Assembly: GCA_002413045.1 (NCBI GenBank)
Contig: DHWF01000031.1
Coordinates: 139,190 to 203,189, forward strand
From: Chloroflexi bacterium UBA5189
Lineage (GTDB): Bacteria; Chloroflexota; Limnocylindria; Limnocylindrales; CSP1-4
Direction of reading: 5' to 3'
DNA: 64,000 bases
The notes beneath the pieces were generated by a model. The model was not told the origin of the DNA. It saw nothing but the letters and a program-made list of their open reading frames with translations, and searched no databases. Every line of letters begins with the position of its first letter. The first letter of the stretch is position 1. Positions 11,221 to 19,250 of the stretch are shown here, in pieces. The translations under genes were made by a program, and so were the position numbers.

Positions 11221-11319
11221 GCAACCAGGGGTTTTGCCGGATTACGCCATCGACGCAGGAGGCGAGATCATCGCGGGGATGACGCGGCAAACCCCAACCC
11301 AGGCGGCATACACCGAGAC

Positions 11320-11351
11320 GAGAAGCCCCCGTTCCTCCACGGGGGCTTCTC
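11320..11351 (+). terminator. Strong hairpin terminator after nrdJ
   Basis: GAGAAGCCCCCGT and ACGGGGGCTTCTC form a perfect 13-bp stem with a TCCTCC loop, followed by CCTTCA. It lies 99 nt after the nrdJ stop. Confidence 0.8.
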
Positions 11352-11411
11352 CCTTCACGTGTACGAGCCTCGGGGATCGGCTGAGCTTCGTGGCAGCCCA
11401 TGGTCTCGTTC

Positions 11412-11441
11412 GGTCACGCGGCGTCAGGTCACGCGGCGCCA
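11412..11441 (+). repeat. Tandem 15-bp direct repeat
   Basis: Two adjacent units beginning GGTCACGCGGCG match at 14 of 15 positions. They lie just upstream of the unknown membrane-protein gene and could be a binding site or a replication-slippage product. Confidence 0.4.
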
Positions 11442-11451
11442 GATAGGGTTG

Positions 11452-12312
11452 ATGTCTGCAGTTCGACGCTTCGCCATACCCGTCATTTCGTTTCTGTTCG
11501 GCGCCGGCCTGCAAATCAGCGGTATCCAGCAACCCCTCGTAGCTGCCGGCCTGTGGGCCGTCGCTGCGATTTGGGCATTGATTGCCTTCATTACTTGGCA
11601 GCCGATCCGATCGCGAGCGTCGCACCTGAGGAGCACGCTTGGAGATCGAAGTCCGCTGTCGATAACGATCTCTCGGAGGCGGCGCCCGCCGGTGCCGGTG
11701 GATCCATCGAGCCTAGGATTCTTGGACTTCGAGGCCGAGGCCGAACGCGCCATGAAGCGGATGACTAAGCGATTAGGCGAGATGGGAGCTGAGATCGAGC
11801 GAATCGGCGACACGTTTGGCAGGTCAGCACCGCGCATCCCAGCGCTAGCAAACGCGTCCGCGGCAACCAAACAAAGCGAGTTGCGCGAGGTAGGCAACCG
11901 CGTCGATGGCCATGCAGCCAAGTTGGAGGCCATCCAGTCCCTTTTCCGCGTCGACATCGAGGCGATGACTACGAACTACCTTAATCGCTTGGACTACGTC
12001 GATGCGGAAGGAGCCTCCACTCTTCGGCCGACGTTTGCGGGCATGTCGGATGCGGTCGACGGCGCTCGGCCGAGCACCGTCGGTATGCGCGACGCCGCGC
12101 TGGGACTCCGAGCAAAGAACGTCCAGCAATCCGTCAACCTTGCTTGCGAGCGGCTGGCCGACAGTCTCCAGAGGATCGTGTCGGACATGGACACCGTCAA
12201 ACGGTTTACGACAGCGGCATTGCGCAAGCTCGACGACAAGATCATCTCCGCCAGCGTGGCTCGCCCAACAGGATCGGCGCCAAACCGCCACGCCCGACGA
12301 CGCACGCGATGA
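11452..12312 (+). CDS. Unknown two-helix membrane protein with coiled-coil-like cytoplasmic region
   Basis: 286 aa; not recognised. Two N-terminal hydrophobic segments (about residues 8-24, VISFLFGAGLQISGI, and about 28-46, AAGLWAVAAIWALIAFI) form a hairpin. A basic stretch (RRRRP) and a long charged helical region follow (FEAEAERAMKRMTKRLGEMGAEIERI, shown here as a descriptive segment of acidic/basic heptads at about 100-125), with a second helical stretch near 205-260. Base composition is clearly less GC-rich than the neighbours, which hints at recent acquisition. I chose the ATG before SAVRRFAIPV because the upstream frame crosses a tandem repeat. Nothing nearby suggests a function. Confidence 0.6.
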   Translation: MSAVRRFAIPVISFLFGAGLQISGIQQPLVAAGLWAVAAIWALIAFITWQPIRSRASHLRSTLGDRSPLSITISRRRRPPVPVDPSSLGFLDFEAEAERAMKRMTKRLGEMGAEIERIGDTFGRSAPRIPALANASAATKQSELREVGNRVDGHAAKLEAIQSLFRVDIEAMTTNYLNRLDYVDAEGASTLRPTFAGMSDAVDGARPSTVGMRDAALGLRAKNVQQSVNLACERLADSLQRIVSDMDTVKRFTTAALRKLDDKIISASVARPTGSAPNRHARRRTR

Positions 12313-12419
12313 CTTAACGTCACTGACCGGCCAGGGCGTTCGCGCTGCCTACCGCCGCCACGCGTGACGCGGCAAGCGCGCCTCGGCTGAGCTAAGGGAG
12401 ATGTGGGAGGTCGCGTGCG

Positions 12420-13097
12420 TCAGGTACCGGGCGTCCAGGCCACGTAATCGATGAGCATCGCGCGGCACGCGGCCGCGGTACCGCACGCGTTTTCGGAATA
12501 GACGAAGCGCCCAAGCACGACGACCTGCGCCGCGCCGCCGACCCACTCCATCCCGCCCGGGGCGACGACCCCGTCCACCATCGAGGCGGTGACCGATTCG
12601 AGCCCGGCGCTGCGGGAGCCGACGCCCTCGATGCTGTCGATCACGACGGGTGCATTGGGATCCGGGCGCGGCGAGTAGAAGACGCCGGACCTGGCGCAGA
12701 ACGCGTAGGGATCGACGAAACCACGAACGTTCGGTCGTGCGTCCGGCATGTAGAGCGCCGCCTGCGGCGGACAGTCGGCGATCACCATCGGGGTGTACCA
12801 ACCGGAGACCGCCACGACGTCGTCGAGCCCCAGGTTCTGGATCTGGACGGTATCGAGGCGCTGAACCTCGAAGCCGAGCACCTCCCCCGGGAAGGGCGCC
12901 TCGGACGGGCGTGCCGGCGATGGGGCAATGGTCGGAGGCGGGACGACGGCGGTTAGGTGGTCCGGGCGAGCGCCACTGATGCCCAGCAAGGCGATCGCGA
13001 CGAGCACGACGACCGGCACCAGGAGGGTGGCGCGGGCGAGTCGACGCCGTCTCGGCACGATGACGGCGCGCGCCTCGAAGCCGGACCGATCGTCCAC
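12420..13097 (-). CDS. Unknown single-pass membrane-anchored extracytoplasmic protein
   Basis: 225 aa, GTG start. A basic N-terminus (RRRRLARATLL) and one membrane helix at about residues 24-42 are followed by a Pro/Ser/Ala linker and a roughly 150-residue domain outside the membrane. That domain contains conserved-looking hydrophobic strands (VVAVSGWYTPM, VFYSPRPDPNAPVVI, AAQVVVLGRFVYSE) and paired cysteines (CPPQAALY, FCARSG, ACGTAAACRA) that could form disulfides. I do not recognise the family. It reads toward the unknown membrane gene and begins just before a terminator hairpin that closes the upstream minus-strand operon. Confidence 0.65.
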   Translation of the reverse strand: MDDRSGFEARAVIVPRRRRLARATLLVPVVVLVAIALLGISGARPDHLTAVVPPPTIAPSPARPSEAPFPGEVLGFEVQRLDTVQIQNLGLDDVVAVSGWYTPMVIADCPPQAALYMPDARPNVRGFVDPYAFCARSGVFYSPRPDPNAPVVIDSIEGVGSRSAGLESVTASMVDGVVAPGGMEWVGGAAQVVVLGRFVYSENACGTAAACRAMLIDYVAWTPGT

Positions 13098-13126
13098 GTA
13101 GGGAGCGTAGTCCCAGCCTGAGAATC

Positions 13127-13155
13127 GAGAGGGCCCGGCGTGGCCGGGCCCCTCG
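13127..13155 (-). terminator. Hairpin terminator after double-propeller gene
   Basis: GGGCCCGGC and GCCGGGCCC pair perfectly around a 3-nt GTG loop, and the flanking CGAGA/CCTCG bases extend the stem with one mismatch. It lies 22 nt after the stop of the double-propeller gene on the minus strand. Confidence 0.7.
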
Positions 13156-13176
13156 ACGATCTGCTGGTGCCCTGTG

Positions 13177-15483
13177 TCAGGGCGCGAGCGGTGGCAGCAG
13201 CTGGAAGCGGACGAGCTTGGCGTCGCCGGGTCCGCCGGGGTTTGTCACGTCCGCGACGATCAGGTCGCCGTCGAGCATGAGGAGCCCGGTTGGCCATGGC
13301 AGATCGAGCTCGCCCTGACCGTTCCCGCCGAATCCGGTGACGTAGGTGCCGTCGGCATCGAACACCAGGACGCCCGGGGAGGCACCTCGGTTGGAGCCCT
13401 GGTCGACGAACATCCGGCCGTCTGGCGTGATCGCCATCGCGCCCGGCTGCTCGTTGAACTTGCCGGCACCGAACGTCATCGTGAGCTTTCCGGTCGGATC
13501 GAACCGATCGACCTGCTCCGGGTCGATGTCGCTGACGTAGAAGTTGCCCTTGCTGTCGATGGCCAGAGCGTTCGCGGTGTTGACGCCCTTGCTCGCGTTC
13601 GGGAACGCATCGAAGGTCGCCAGGACCGTGCCGGTCTTGTCGAACCGTTCGATCACGCCGCGCCCGTCGTCGAGGACGCAGATCGAGCCGTCCGGCGCGA
13701 CGACGATCCCGACGGGATCGACGAACTGGCCGGCGTCAGGCCCGAAGGTGCCCCACGTGCGCACGAACTTCCGGTTCTTGTCGAAGGCCTGCACGCGCTC
13801 GTTGCCGACGTCCAGCACATAGAACGACCCATCCTGCGCGAACGCGACGGTTCCGTAGCCGTCCCCGTTTGCCCGCCGCAGGTTGAACTGGCCGTCACCG
13901 GTCCCGAACGTGCCCCAAGCCTCGAGGTACTTCCCGTCGGCATCGAAGATCGTGAACTCGTGGTTGTACGGATCGGCGACCCAGAGGCGGCCATCGGGCG
14001 CGAGCGCGATCGTGTTCGGGGTCCAACCGTCGACAGTCGCCTTTGCCGTCCAGCGGATGGCAACCAGTGGCGGGCCGGCGGATGCAATCGCAGCTGGTGA
14101 CGCCTCGAGGGTCGGGGCGGCTGTGACGTCGGCGACCGGCGCCGGCGACACGGCCTTCCCATCGCCACCAATCACGTACAGGTTGCCCAGGTCTGTTGCG
14201 ACGAAGACGAACCCGTGTGCAACCGCGATGCAGCAGGAGTCGTGGCCGTCCACCGGGACCTGCCAGAGCTGCCAGCCGTCGGTTGCCCGGAGGGCGTAGA
14301 CACCCTGAGCGCTGTCGGCCGGGATGTACACGACACCACCCGCGACCGCTGGAGCGCGGGTGCTCGTCGCCAGCTTGACGTGCCACAACTGGCGACCCGT
14401 TCGGGCTTCGAACGCCGCGACGTCACCAAGCGGCTGGATCGTCGCGTATGCGACCCCGCCCACGACGGCCGGGGCGCCGTAGCCTTCCGGAACGTCCCAC
14501 AGCAGGCTGCCCGTGGCGGCGTCGAACGCGCGGAGATGACCGGTCGACTCTTCGCTACCCGCGCCGATGTACACGATGCCGTCGGCGACGACGGCCGTGC
14601 CGAAAACGCCGGTGCCGAGATCGGCTCGCCAGTCGCTTGCGCCGGACGTCGCGTCGAGCGCGACGAGCTGGCCATTGTCGAATGCGCCGTAGACCCGGCC
14701 GTCGGCGAACGCGACGTTGTGGATCGGGCTCGTGGCGGTGGCGATCGCGGTTCGCCAACGCTGCGCCCCGGTCGTGGCATCGAGCGCCACGATGGCGCTG
14801 TCGCTGGTCCCGAAATACACCATCCCGGATCCCACGGCGATGCTCGACGCGGGCCGCGATGGCTGGGATCGCCAGCGCTCCCGTCCGGTCGTGGCATCGA
14901 CCGCATAGACGATCGCCCCGCCATCGGAGACGTAGGCGAGCCCGTTGGCGACCGAGACGTCCGACCCGATGGCGGAGGTCGGCGGCCGGAAGGACCACAG
15001 CTCGTTGCCGGTGCCGGTATCGACGGCATGGAGCACCCCGTCCGCGCTCGAGGCGTAGGCCGTCGAGCCGACGATCGCGATGCCGTTGGAGAAGTTGGCG
15101 CCGGCCTTGAACGTTGCATGGATCACGCCCTGGCCGACCGGCCCGGTCCGGGCAACGCCGTTGCGCGCGGGGCCACCGCGGAACGCGGTCCAATCGTCCG
15201 CTGCAGCGATCTGGTTCAGGAGATACGCGCCCACGGCGACCGCAGCGAGCGCGGCCAGGAGGGCGATGAGCGCAATCGCGATACGTCGCGTCGGCGAGCC
15301 GACAAGAACGTGAGACTTGGTTTGCATCGGGGTCTCCCTCAGGAGAGCCAGCCATCGCGGCCGAGGCCGCAGGCGGCCCGTCACGGAAAGTGCTTCATCG
15401 ATGGCGCCGGCGGGCACGCCAGTGGCGGCCTCGTCGGCCATCCAGGAAGCGAGCTGGCGTTCGAACGACTGCGTCGTGCTCAT
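13177..15483 (-). CDS. Membrane-anchored PQQ + NHL double beta-propeller, anti-sigma-like partner
   Basis: 768 aa. Residues 1-66 are a cytoplasmic-type tail (SFERQLASWMADEAATG, RLRPRPRW) of the kind found in Chloroflexota and Actinobacteria membrane proteins encoded beside ECF sigma factors. Residues about 67-88 are one membrane helix. About 97-440 form a PQQ/BamB-like propeller (AVDTGTGNELW, AVDATTGRERW, ALDATTGAQRW, ALDATSGASDW, AFDAATGSLLW, AFEARTGRQLW). About 465-768 form an NHL-repeat propeller (WGTFGTGDGQFNLRR, WGTFGPDAGQFVDPVGI, FGGNGQGELDLPWPTG). The start overlaps the sigma-factor stop as ATGA. The domain layout is seen directly; regulation of the sigma factor is inferred. Confidence 0.9.
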   Translation of the reverse strand: MSTTQSFERQLASWMADEAATGVPAGAIDEALSVTGRLRPRPRWLALLRETPMQTKSHVLVGSPTRRIAIALIALLAALAAVAVGAYLLNQIAAADDWTAFRGGPARNGVARTGPVGQGVIHATFKAGANFSNGIAIVGSTAYASSADGVLHAVDTGTGNELWSFRPPTSAIGSDVSVANGLAYVSDGGAIVYAVDATTGRERWRSQPSRPASSIAVGSGMVYFGTSDSAIVALDATTGAQRWRTAIATATSPIHNVAFADGRVYGAFDNGQLVALDATSGASDWRADLGTGVFGTAVVADGIVYIGAGSEESTGHLRAFDAATGSLLWDVPEGYGAPAVVGGVAYATIQPLGDVAAFEARTGRQLWHVKLATSTRAPAVAGGVVYIPADSAQGVYALRATDGWQLWQVPVDGHDSCCIAVAHGFVFVATDLGNLYVIGGDGKAVSPAPVADVTAAPTLEASPAAIASAGPPLVAIRWTAKATVDGWTPNTIALAPDGRLWVADPYNHEFTIFDADGKYLEAWGTFGTGDGQFNLRRANGDGYGTVAFAQDGSFYVLDVGNERVQAFDKNRKFVRTWGTFGPDAGQFVDPVGIVVAPDGSICVLDDGRGVIERFDKTGTVLATFDAFPNASKGVNTANALAIDSKGNFYVSDIDPEQVDRFDPTGKLTMTFGAGKFNEQPGAMAITPDGRMFVDQGSNRGASPGVLVFDADGTYVTGFGGNGQGELDLPWPTGLLMLDGDLIVADVTNPGGPGDAKLVRFQLLPPLAP

Positions 15484-16034
15484 GCCGATCGCTCCTGGAG
15501 GGCGGTCGGTCGGTCTGCGCCCATCGCTGAGCGCATCGCGGCCAGACCGCGGTTGAGCCGGGACTTCGCAGTCCCGACCGGGATGTCGAGGATCTCGGCG
15601 AGCTCGGTGAGGGGCAGGCCGAGGTAGAAGTGCAGGACGAGGACGGCGCGCTGGTCCACCGGGAGGCGGGCCAGCGCGCGGCCCATCTGGTCGCGGTCAA
15701 CGACCGCGTTGGAAAAGTCGGTCGAGGTGTCTGCGTCTTCATCGGGCGCCACGTGGAGCTCGACGAGATCGCGGCGCCGAACCTTCCGAACCCACCGATA
15801 GCAGGCCCGGACGGTCAGCCGGTTCAGCCAGGCATCCCACGCGTCGGCGTCCCGAAGCGCTCGAATATCTCGCCAGGCGAGCACGAGTGCCTCCTGGACC
15901 GCGTCCTGAGCGCGATCCAGGTCACGAAGGATGAGTCGGGCGACGGCGTACAGCCGGGGATACGAGCCTCTCACCAGGACGGAGAAGGCTTCGTGATCGC
16001 CCGCTTGTGCTCGTTCGACGAGCTGTCGCTGCAT
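15480..16034 (-). CDS. ECF RNA polymerase sigma factor
   Basis: 184 aa. Region 2 (HEAFSVLVRGSYPRLYAVAR, LDRAQDAVQEALVLAWRDI, WLNRLTVRACYRWVRKVRRR) and region 4 (LPVDQRAVLVLHFYLGLPLT, EILDIPVGTAKSRLNRGLAA) are complete. It is the promoter-proximal gene of a two-gene operon with the double-propeller membrane protein. Two direct copies of TGGAACCGT, resembling ECF -35 elements (GGAAC), lie about 50-75 bp upstream, which could mean autoregulation. The weak -10-like TACAGG 7 nt before the ATG is the only other start signal seen. Confidence 0.93.
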   Translation of the reverse strand: MQRQLVERAQAGDHEAFSVLVRGSYPRLYAVARLILRDLDRAQDAVQEALVLAWRDIRALRDADAWDAWLNRLTVRACYRWVRKVRRRDLVELHVAPDEDADTSTDFSNAVVDRDQMGRALARLPVDQRAVLVLHFYLGLPLTELAEILDIPVGTAKSRLNRGLAAMRSAMGADRPTALQERSA

Positions 16035-16080
16035 TCCGCCACCTGTACCGCGCGGCCTGGATGGCTGCGCTCATAACGGT

Positions 16081-16109
16081 ACGGTTCCAGGGAGGGCGAA
16101 ACGGTTCCA
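16081..16109 (-). promoter_or_regulatory. Tandem TGGAACCGT sites upstream of ECF sigma gene
   Basis: On the minus strand TGGAACCGT occurs twice with exactly 20 bp between starts. GGAAC is the usual -35 core of ECF promoters, so one copy may be the sigma factor's own promoter. No convincing -10 is seen at the expected spacing. Confidence 0.4.
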
Positions 16110-16180
16110 TGAATCCCGCGCCGGCGGCTGCGGACGCGGCGCGCTCGATGGCGCGGCGGGGGTTCCTCGTTCGGCGCTGC

Positions 16181-16726
16181 CTACAACGCCACGTGCTCCT
16201 CGCCGAAGAGCGCCTGCTGGCCGTAGCCGGGCGCGCCTTCGAGCTGGAGCATGCGGCGCTTGGTCGCGAGCCCGCCCGGGGCCGAGAAGCCGGTGAGCGC
16301 GCCATTGGCCGCGACGACGCGATGGCACGGCACGATGATCGGGAACGGGTTGCGCGCGAGGGCGGCGCCGACGTCGCGGGCGCCGTCCGGGTACCCGATC
16401 GATCGCGCGACCTCGCCGTAGCTTTGCGTCGTGCCAGGCCGGATCTCGCGGGTCGCGGCGTAGACGGCTCGCCGGAACTGGTCGACGCCACGATCGTCGA
16501 TCGGAACGTCGCGCAGGTCGCGCGCGACGCCTGCCATGACGGCGACCATCCCATCGATCGCCTCGCGGACGAACCGTGGGACTTGCGCACCATCCTCCAG
16601 CCGCGGCCCGGATCTACCGCCAACGGTCGGGAGCAGCACGCCGCTGATGCCCGCGTCGGTCCACCGAACGGCGCAGCGGCCGAGCTCGGTGTCGAAGGTC
16701 ACGGTCGACGGCCTCACGTTGTCCAT
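16181..16726 (-). CDS. ogt: Methylated-DNA-[protein]-cysteine S-methyltransferase
   Basis: 181 aa. Suicide repair enzyme that moves alkyl groups from O6-alkylguanine to its own cysteine. The active-site motif is IIVPCHRVV, preceded by the DNA-binding HTH (TTQSYGEVARSIGYPDGARDVGAALARN region, of which SYGEVARSIG is the start) and followed by LTGFSAPGGLATKRRMLQLEG. The N-terminal domain (TFDTELGRCAVRWTDAGISG) matches the usual Ogt layout. The ATG was chosen at MDNVRPST; upstream codons in frame are poorly biased. Neighbours are unrelated, so it is probably transcribed alone. Confidence 0.92.
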   Translation of the reverse strand: MDNVRPSTVTFDTELGRCAVRWTDAGISGVLLPTVGGRSGPRLEDGAQVPRFVREAIDGMVAVMAGVARDLRDVPIDDRGVDQFRRAVYAATREIRPGTTQSYGEVARSIGYPDGARDVGAALARNPFPIIVPCHRVVAANGALTGFSAPGGLATKRRMLQLEGAPGYGQQALFGEEHVAL

Positions 16727-16778
16727 GATCCCTACAACACGGGCGGGCTGGTGGCGGTTGCGACGGAGGCCGCCACGA

Positions 16779-17780
16779 TCAGGCGGACTGGGACGACGCG
16801 CCAACCAGCGGACCGAGCCCCTGCGCTCGACGGGCTCGCAGGACGATCCGGACGATCTCCCACGCCGTTGCGAGCGTCGTGCCCACCGCGATCGCGAGCA
16901 TGGGGGCCCCGGCGCCGCTCCCGAGGTCGGGCCAGTGGATGACCTGGGCAAAGTCGGGGTTCACGATCCAGCCAGCAAGCGCACCCACGACGAGCGGCAC
17001 GGCGAACAGGACGTGGAGCAGCACCATGCTGAACGCCAGGAAGGCCGTCCAACGGCCGGCGTTGTAGGCCAACACGTGGCCGAACCCGCGCAAGGCGACC
17101 AGCGCGATGAGGATCGGAAGCCACACGGTCCTGAAGTCGTGATCGAGGAGCGGAACCTCGACGTTGGATGCCGTGGTGGTCGACAGGCCGCCGACGAACA
17201 CGAGAATCCCAATGGTGATGAGTGACGTGGCGATCTCGCCCGCGGCCTCGCGGACCGCGATTCGACCGTCCGAGACCTTTGGGAGCCGCTCGAGGGTCCA
17301 GCGGCCGGTAGCCGCAACGAGCTCACTCCTGGCTTGCCTGGCAGGACCGGCGCGCTCGAGGAAGACGAACGTCACGGTCACCCAGAACGCGATTCCGATG
17401 CCGACGTTGATCGCAGTGGCAATGCCGCTCGCGATCGCCGCCTGGAGATCGCCGCCGCCGACAATCTTGATTGCCCCCATCACGAGGGCAGCTATCGGAA
17501 CCGCGATGGCCAACAGGCGCGGCAGGAGCCGCCGGTAGAGCGGGAACAGCTCGGGCCCGATCAGGTAGCTCGGCTGACCGGTGTACGCCGCGGCCAGCGC
17601 GGTGGGATCGCCGAGGGCCTCGAGAACGGCGCGCTCGGCAGTGGGCGCGTCCATTCCGGTTGCGAGGCGCTCCTCGATGGCGTCCTCGATCGACGATCGG
17701 AGCTCGCGCTCGACGTCGGTTCGCTTCGGCTCGGGGATGCTCCGCAGCACCGCGGCGAGGTACTGCTCGGTCCAGGCCAT
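16779..17780 (-). CDS. HAAS-domain membrane protein, partner of PadR
   Basis: 333 aa. Residues 1-75 match the HAAS (DUF1700/DUF1048-like) signalling domain (AWTEQYLAAVLRSIPEPKRT, ERELRSSIEDAIEERLATG, AERAVLEALGDPTALAAAYTG), with seven or so membrane helices downstream. Proteins of this kind are regularly encoded right after PadR repressors and are thought to be controlled by them. GAAGGAG precedes the ATG at good spacing, and only one base separates it from the PadR stop codon. The HAAS call is clear; the physiological role is unknown. Confidence 0.85.
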   Translation of the reverse strand: MAWTEQYLAAVLRSIPEPKRTDVERELRSSIEDAIEERLATGMDAPTAERAVLEALGDPTALAAAYTGQPSYLIGPELFPLYRRLLPRLLAIAVPIAALVMGAIKIVGGGDLQAAIASGIATAINVGIGIAFWVTVTFVFLERAGPARQARSELVAATGRWTLERLPKVSDGRIAVREAAGEIATSLITIGILVFVGGLSTTTASNVEVPLLDHDFRTVWLPILIALVALRGFGHVLAYNAGRWTAFLAFSMVLLHVLFAVPLVVGALAGWIVNPDFAQVIHWPDLGSGAGAPMLAIAVGTTLATAWEIVRIVLRARRAQGLGPLVGASSQSA

Positions 17781-17781
17781 T

Positions 17782-18117
17782 TCAGCTCCTTCCGTTGAGG
17801 GAATGCAGGGACGCGGTGAGGTCGGAGACATCGGTCAGCAACTGTGTGGCGAGCTCGTCGCCGGCCTCGGTCGTCGTATAGAACTTGCGGGGCCGCGATT
17901 CGTCCGTGTTCCACTCGCTCTGGAGAAGGCCGCGCTCCTCGAGTCGTCGAAGCAGCGGGTAGACCGTGTTGCCGTCGCTCGAGATGCCCGCGGCTTCGAG
18001 GGTCTTCAGCAGCCCATAGCCATAGCCGGGCTCCCGGAGCGCGAGCAGGCATGCGAGCACGACGGTTCCCCGCCGCAGCTCCTGCCGATGGTTTCCCAGT
18101 AGCTCGTCATCAGGCAT
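17782..18117 (-). CDS. PadR-family transcriptional regulator
   Basis: 111 aa winged-helix repressor (ELRRGTVVLACLLALREPGY, GYGLLKTLEAAGISSDGNTV, YPLLRRLEERGLLQSEW, RPRKFYTTTEAGDELATQL). This is a short PadR of the PF03551 type. I chose the ATG at MPDDELLG rather than an in-frame GTG 24 bp upstream, because a TTGACA-N18-TAATGT promoter places the transcription start at this ATG. Two palindromes overlap the promoter, suggesting autorepression of the PadR-HAAS operon. The inducer is unknown. Confidence 0.92.
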   Translation of the reverse strand: MPDDELLGNHRQELRRGTVVLACLLALREPGYGYGLLKTLEAAGISSDGNTVYPLLRRLEERGLLQSEWNTDESRPRKFYTTTEAGDELATQLLTDVSDLTASLHSLNGRS

Positions 18118-18154
18118 GTGGCGCACATTACTGTGCGTCACACACTACTGTCAA
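18116..18154 (-). promoter_or_regulatory. Promoter with overlapping palindromes, PadR-HAAS operon
   Basis: Minus strand: TTGACA (18149-18154), 18-bp spacer, TAATGT (18125-18130), then 7 nt to the ATG, so transcripts are probably leaderless. ATGTG-GCG-CACAT (18116-18128) and CGCACA-TTAC-TGTGCG overlap the -10 and spacer. The ATGT...ACAT dyad is typical of PadR operators. Confidence 0.6.
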
Positions 18155-18309
18155 GCGAAGGTGTCAGCGATCGGCGTCCAGGAAGTTGATCGCCGCGGCG
18201 CGTTTCGACATCCAGAGCGTTGCAGACGAATTGCAACCCGGCCACCCGGGATCGCAATCGCGCGGGCTCGGGCGCGCTGCGACAATCACCCGGCCGACAG
18301 GAGGACCCG

Positions 18310-19236
18310 ATGACCGACGCCACGATGACCGAGCCCACGACCGAACCGACGACGATCGAGCCGACGACCACCGAGCCGATCACGCGAACGCTCGACACGC
18401 TTGGCGCAACCATCACGTACGACATCCGCCCCAATGAACGGGGTGCTCGGCCCTTCCTCATGCTGATCGGCTCACCGATGGGCGCCAGCGGGTTCCCGAC
18501 CCTGGCTGGGCATTTCATCGATCGAACGGTGATCACGTACGACCCGCGCGGGGTCGATCGAAGCAAGAAGGCCGACGACCTGAGCGAGTCGACGCCGCAG
18601 CAGCATGCCGACGACATCCACCGCGTGATCGAGGCGGTCGGCGGCGGCCCGGTCGATCTCTTCGCGACCAGCGGCGGTGCCGTGAACGCGCTCGCACTCG
18701 TGGCTGCGCATCCCGAGGACGTCCGGGTCCTGGTCGCGCACGAGCCGCCGCTTGCCGGGCTCCTCCCCGACTGCGCCTCGGCCCTCGCCGCCTCGAGGGA
18801 CATCCACGACACGTACATGCGTCGTGGCTTTGGTCCGGCGATGGCGAAGTTCATCAAGATCGTCAGCTTCGTCGGTCCGATCACGCCGGAGTACCACCGC
18901 GAACCTGATCCGGACCCAGCGATGTTCGGCCTGCCGACCGAGGACGATGGCTCGCGGAACGACCCGCTCCTCGGCCAGAACATGGTCTCGTCGACCCATT
19001 ACGAGCCGGATCTGCCCGCGCTGCGCCGTGCATCGACCCGGATCGTGATCGCCGTCGGCGCCAAGTCCGAGGGCCAGTTCGCGCATCGCGGTGGAATCGC
19101 CATCGCGGAACGACTCGGACTGACGCCGGTCGCGTTCCCCGGCGGCCACGACGGGTTCATGGGGGGCGAAATGGGCTCGATGGGCGAGCCAGACGCCTTC
19201 CAGGCGAAGCTCCGCGAGGCGTTCGCGACCCCGTAA
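18310..19236 (+). CDS. Alpha/beta-fold hydrolase with Thr/Glu/Pro-repeat N-terminus
   Basis: 308 aa; AGGAGG lies 7 nt before the ATG. Residues 1-26 are a low-complexity (T/I)EPTT repeat. The hydrolase fold follows: LMLIGSPMGASGF near the oxyanion strand, ITYDPRGVDRS, the nucleophile elbow FATSGGAV (Ser in A-T-S-G-G rather than G-x-S-x-G) and a C-terminal GGHDGF with the likely catalytic His. It resembles short-chain esterase/epoxide-hydrolase-like proteins of Actinobacteria. The substrate cannot be told from the sequence. It is probably monocistronic and converges on the cyclase gene. Confidence 0.8.
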   Translation: MTDATMTEPTTEPTTIEPTTTEPITRTLDTLGATITYDIRPNERGARPFLMLIGSPMGASGFPTLAGHFIDRTVITYDPRGVDRSKKADDLSESTPQQHADDIHRVIEAVGGGPVDLFATSGGAVNALALVAAHPEDVRVLVAHEPPLAGLLPDCASALAASRDIHDTYMRRGFGPAMAKFIKIVSFVGPITPEYHREPDPDPAMFGLPTEDDGSRNDPLLGQNMVSSTHYEPDLPALRRASTRIVIAVGAKSEGQFAHRGGIAIAERLGLTPVAFPGGHDGFMGGEMGSMGEPDAFQAKLREAFATP

Positions 19237-19250
19237 ACGCTCGTTGGGAC

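Noticed and set aside
12315..12419. Terminator between convergent genes near 12.35 kb
   Set aside because: Only short imperfect GC pairings are present, with no stem of 7 bp or more.
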